Source: Clostridia bacterium (GTDB lineage: Bacteria > Bacillota > Clostridia > Christensenellales > CAG-314). Taken from it: a stretch of 64,000 nucleotides of DNA. Below the pieces are notes generated by a model. The model worked only from the letters and a program-made list of their open reading frames with translations. It was not told where the DNA came from and did not search any database. The stretch is from positions 1-64,000 of the forward strand of contig CAAGHL010000060.1 of assembly GCA_900769665.1 (NCBI GenBank). Direction: 5' to 3'. This document shows positions 61,295 to 64,000 of this stretch, in pieces (the first letter of the stretch is position 1; each line of letters starts with the position of its first letter). The translations under genes and the position numbers were made by a program.

Positions 61295-62638
61295 ATGAAA
61301 GCAAGTAAAAAACGCGGCTTTACGATTGTGGAACTAATCATAGTCATTGCCGTAATTGCAATTCTTGCGGCGGTACTTATACCTACGTTTAGCAATTTGA
61401 TCAGTAGAGCCAACGAGTCGGTAGATATCCAAGCGGCAAGAAACATGAACACGTTCTTGGCAACGGCAAAATATACGGACGGCGTAAATTCTATTCTCGA
61501 CGTGTACGATGTATTTGAGGGCTCCGGTTTCAAGGTAGAAAATTACAGCCCGTTGTACAAAGGTCGTCACTATTACTACGACATCGGCTACAACCAAATA
61601 TTGTACGTTGACGATGGCGGCACCGTTTTGTATCCCGAGGAACACAAAGGTGAGCAAAAAGGAACCCGCAATTGGTGTTCACTCAGTATGCAAACGATGA
61701 AAACAACTATACCTAATGGTGAGGGCAGCAGTTACGAAAATAAGGATAATAAAATCACCGCAACGGTGAAAAGTGCCGAGGAATACGCATACGTAGTGGA
61801 TAAGTACAACAAAGCCGGATCATCTTTGCTAAATCTTGACTTGACGTTGAAAAATGACCTTGATTTTATGGGTGCAAACTGTGCGATTAAGGAAGCAAAA
61901 GGCACCGTTACAATCAAAGGTGAGAACGGTAAAACCGTAACTATTAAAAACATTACATCCAATGTGGAATTGGAAACGGACGCGATCCGCAACGCTCAAG
62001 GCATTAAAGCAGGCTACTATTCTGGCGGACTTATTTCCAAATGTACAGGCACTGTAAATATTGAAAATGTGGTTATCGAAAACATCAACGTAAAAACACC
62101 CACGGCAGGACAGGTAGGCGTTGTAATCGGTGTAGCGCAAGGCGCAAGTGCAAAAGTTACATTCAAAAACGTGACCATAAAAAATTGTTCCGTAATAGGA
62201 CATCGCGATGTAGGCACGCTCGTCGGCGGTGCGCAAAATGGAGCCACAGTAACGCTTGAAGGAAACGTAAATATTGAAAACGTGAAGGTAAAAACGACAG
62301 GCGGTCGCTCCGCTCTTGTTATCGGTAAACTTAACGGTGCATCTAAAATCGTATGTCCCAGTGCTAATGTAAGGATTACAAATTCCGCGTTAGAAGTATA
62401 CAAAATGGAATCGCTTAAACAACAATTTGCCAATGCAATCGGCAGTTGGACTGAAAAGCCGTCAACTATCGAGGGACAAACACAGTACATTCGCAGTCTG
62501 AAAGCAACGGACGGCTCGGAGGGTTACTCTGTTTATGGTTTCCGTGCCGACGCACTTGTTTTGCTTGAACAAAAGGACGGTGCTCCCTACAAGGCTGTGA
62601 CGTCAGAGAGCGGTCTTAACGGTGCTGCTGCACAATAA
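61295..62638 (+). CDS. Prepilin-like protein with large beta-rich ectodomain
   Basis: A 447-residue protein with a textbook type IV prepilin leader: short basic MKASKKRG, cleavage before F9, then FTIVELIIVIAVIAILAAVLIP with Glu at mature position 5. The extracellular part is far longer than a normal pilin. A pilin-like head at about 35-130 is followed by GLUG-like beta-helix repeats (GLISKCTGTVNIENVVIENI, TVTLEGNVNIENVKV). RBS AAAGGAGAAA selects the ATG at 61295 over 61277. No prepilin peptidase or pilus motor lies in the window. It may be a minor pilin or a competence-type surface fibre carrying an adhesin. Confidence 0.82.
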   Translation: MKASKKRGFTIVELIIVIAVIAILAAVLIPTFSNLISRANESVDIQAARNMNTFLATAKYTDGVNSILDVYDVFEGSGFKVENYSPLYKGRHYYYDIGYNQILYVDDGGTVLYPEEHKGEQKGTRNWCSLSMQTMKTTIPNGEGSSYENKDNKITATVKSAEEYAYVVDKYNKAGSSLLNLDLTLKNDLDFMGANCAIKEAKGTVTIKGENGKTVTIKNITSNVELETDAIRNAQGIKAGYYSGGLISKCTGTVNIENVVIENINVKTPTAGQVGVVIGVAQGASAKVTFKNVTIKNCSVIGHRDVGTLVGGAQNGATVTLEGNVNIENVKVKTTGGRSALVIGKLNGASKIVCPSANVRITNSALEVYKMESLKQQFANAIGSWTEKPSTIEGQTQYIRSLKATDGSEGYSVYGFRADALVLLEQKDGAPYKAVTSESGLNGAAAQ

Positions 62639-62690
62639 TTTAGTTTCTCCTACGCTTCGCCGTATTAGGTGGTAGCGCATGTTTCTCAAA

Positions 62691-62720
62691 AGAGGTTGTC
62701 GATTTTGGCAACCTCTTTTT
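62691..62720 (+). terminator. Intrinsic terminator of the prepilin-like gene
   Basis: AGAGGTTG (62691-62698) pairs with CAACCTCT (62709-62716), followed by a T run. Confidence 0.85.
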
Positions 62721-62910
62721 CTGTCTTCCCCTCAATGTAAGTGTCAAAACAAAAAAATACTACTCAAGGGATATCGTAACAAGCGGTGTCCCTTGTTTTT
62801 GTTTTGCGGTGGTGTTGCATTTGCACGGTTTTGTCAAAGGCATATGGAAGTAAGGCGCAATGTCGGTCAACTATTACGTACCAAGGCTACAAATTTACAA
62901 ATAATACCGA

Positions 62911-62939
62911 TTGACTTGAAGTTAGTCATGTGTTACAAT
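62911..62939 (+). promoter_or_regulatory. Promoter in the 62.6-63.4 kb gap
   Basis: TTGACT (62911-62916), 17 nt, TACAAT (62934-62939). The start would be near 62946, inside the small reading frame described next. Confidence 0.6.
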
Positions 62940-62983
62940 ACAATCAACTATTACAACAGTCGTGGAAAGTCGCGGCGTACATT

Positions 62984-63133
62984 GTGGCGTACAGCACGGT
63001 GCTGACCTTTGTCAACAAGGTGTTCAATGAACTTTGCGCAGGCAAACTGTACACGGTGCAAGCAAAAATAATCAACCACACCGAGGGCGTATCCGGCGAA
63101 ATCGAAGGCATTGTGACAAAAGTAAACGCTTGA
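62984..63133 (+). pseudogene. Possible small gene or gene remnant
   Basis: A frame ending at 63133 encodes VAYSTVLTFVNKVFNELCAG and onward, with gene-like codon use. An ATG at 62930 lies upstream of the expected transcript start, which leaves only a GTG at 62984 with a poor ribosome site. It may be the tail of a lost gene. Low confidence. The rest of 62639-63385 holds a terminator, a TACGTA element (63170-63175) and promoters. Confidence 0.25.
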
Positions 63134-63321
63134 ACCCCTCAAACGAGCAAATTGTAACTAAAAAATCAATACGTACACAAAAATCGCTTACATTTTCACG
63201 AATGTAGGCGTTTTTTTTGTTGGTTGTGCGGTTGGTGATTTTGTATGTGAATAAACGAGTGCATTGGGAAAAATCGCATTTTTTTGTAAATTGTATTTTG
63301 TTTTTGTCTTTGCAAGATTAC

Positions 63322-63350
63322 TTGAATCTTCGTTGCTTGTTTGGTATAAT
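63322..63350 (+). promoter_or_regulatory. Promoter of the last gene
   Basis: TTGAAT (63322-63327), 17 nt, TATAAT (63345-63350), giving a start about 30 nt before the ATG at 63386. Confidence 0.75.
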
Positions 63351-63385
63351 GGACTTAACGATAATAGGTTTTTTATGGAGAAAAT

Positions 63386-63847
63386 ATGCCATATCAAGAC
63401 GCATTGAACAAATATCTTCAAATAATTGTGGGAAAAAGATTGGACGCGTTAAATCTTGCTTGCGAGATGATGATGTTCAACTTTGAAGATTACGCGCTGC
63501 ATACATTGTGTTTGACACGCATTATTGGAGATAACGACATTTTAGTGACGACTTTTGACTACCAAAGTTGGGACGGAGTGAACGATACCAACAACGACGA
63601 ACGATATTTTGTGGAAAAATATAGGGATAAAATAGTCGGCGGCACTGTCACTTCGGTGTGCGTTTCCGCTGTATATGACGTTGAAATTGTATTGGATAGT
63701 GGTGTAAGAATTGAATCGTTTATCAAAAACGGTTATCACCACTTTGACGACGAGCAAGATCAGTGGATGTTTTTCAAGCAGGGCGACAACTCGTATCCGT
63801 TTATTACTGTGCGCAACAAAACAGTAGACATTACAGAAAAATGGTAG
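63386..63847 (+). CDS. Hypothetical cytosolic protein
   Basis: A 153-residue soluble protein without signal or membrane segment (starts MPYQDALNKYLQIIVGKRLD). It has alternating helical and beta stretches with many acidic and aromatic residues (IIGDNDILVTTFDYQSWDGV; FIKNGYHHFDDEQDQWMFF). I do not recognise the family, although the size and acidic beta character are like small immunity-type or regulatory proteins. RBS ATGGAGA. It has its own promoter. The remaining bases to 64000 contain nothing I can support. Confidence 0.7.
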   Translation: MPYQDALNKYLQIIVGKRLDALNLACEMMMFNFEDYALHTLCLTRIIGDNDILVTTFDYQSWDGVNDTNNDERYFVEKYRDKIVGGTVTSVCVSAVYDVEIVLDSGVRIESFIKNGYHHFDDEQDQWMFFKQGDNSYPFITVRNKTVDITEKW

Positions 63848-64000
63848 GAGTAATGTTGAATTGAAAACAGCGTAACGTTAACAGCGCATGTTGCGTAAAT
63901 TTGACGCAAAAGTATATCCGCCCACCTTATTTGTCGAAATACACGGCAATGTTGCAGGGTGGTGCTTTAACCTGCTGAACAAAAAAATAACCACTCTACT

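Noticed and set aside
62679..63005. 108-residue frame after the pilin terminator
   Set aside because: Starts inside the terminator hairpin and has no ribosome site or motif.

Overview
The window looks like a chromosomal stretch from an uncultured gut Firmicute of the Clostridia type. This is inference from gene content. It shows strong AGGAGG-type ribosome binding sites, many lipobox lipoproteins and TM-anchored giant surface proteins, no outer-membrane SusCD systems, an AgrC/LytTR-type two-component pair, a rubrerythrin and a large set of host- and plant-glycan enzymes. No ribosomal RNA, CRISPR array or intact insertion sequence is visible. One tRNA is present, an initiator tRNA-Met.

Region 1 (0.35-24.3 kb) is a glycan-use locus. 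A PocR-type AraC regulator is divergent from an operon encoding a cytoplasmic GH20-like hexosaminidase, a GH112 galacto-N-biose/lacto-N-biose phosphorylase, two sugar ABC permeases, a sugar-binding lipoprotein, a DUF4091/GH123-like lipoprotein and two very large lipoproteins. A separate promoter drives a translationally coupled pair of a GH38 alpha-mannosidase and a DUF6259-like hydrolase. Together these suggest import and intracellular breakdown of mucin or N-glycan fragments.

Region 2 (24.7-32.2 kb) is a signalling cluster: a free-standing FtsK-gamma-like winged helix, a Vps4-like AAA ATPase, an atypical Ser/Thr kinase with a zinc ribbon, two TerY-like vWA proteins, a PP2C phosphatase, a multi-TM protein with an unknown N-terminal domain, a LemA protein and a small membrane protein. 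It resembles the TerY-P kinase/phosphatase/vWA triad with additions.

Region 3 (32.3-44.5 kb) starts with a WYL regulator behind a strong palindromic promoter and a small lipoprotein. Then come a 1557-residue MACPF-domain surface protein and a coupled secreted protein with two metallo-beta-lactamase folds. They are followed by an apparently orphan purine-type riboswitch with terminator, tRNA-fMet, a 44-bp duplicate of the tRNA 3' end, and a LytTR/GHKL two-component system.

Region 4 (44.2-63.8 kb) holds a small membrane protein, a domain-permuted membrane-anchored GH3 enzyme, a cysteine-rich lipoprotein, rubrerythrin, an AraC regulator, a GH127 beta-L-arabinofuranosidase-type giant enzyme, another giant repeat surface protein with a partner lipoprotein, and a prepilin-like protein. 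The prepilin-like gene lies behind a candidate phase-variable promoter (10-G tract in the spacer). A hypothetical gene closes the window. A dispersed AT-rich element with a TACGTA core recurs in about ten intergenic regions.
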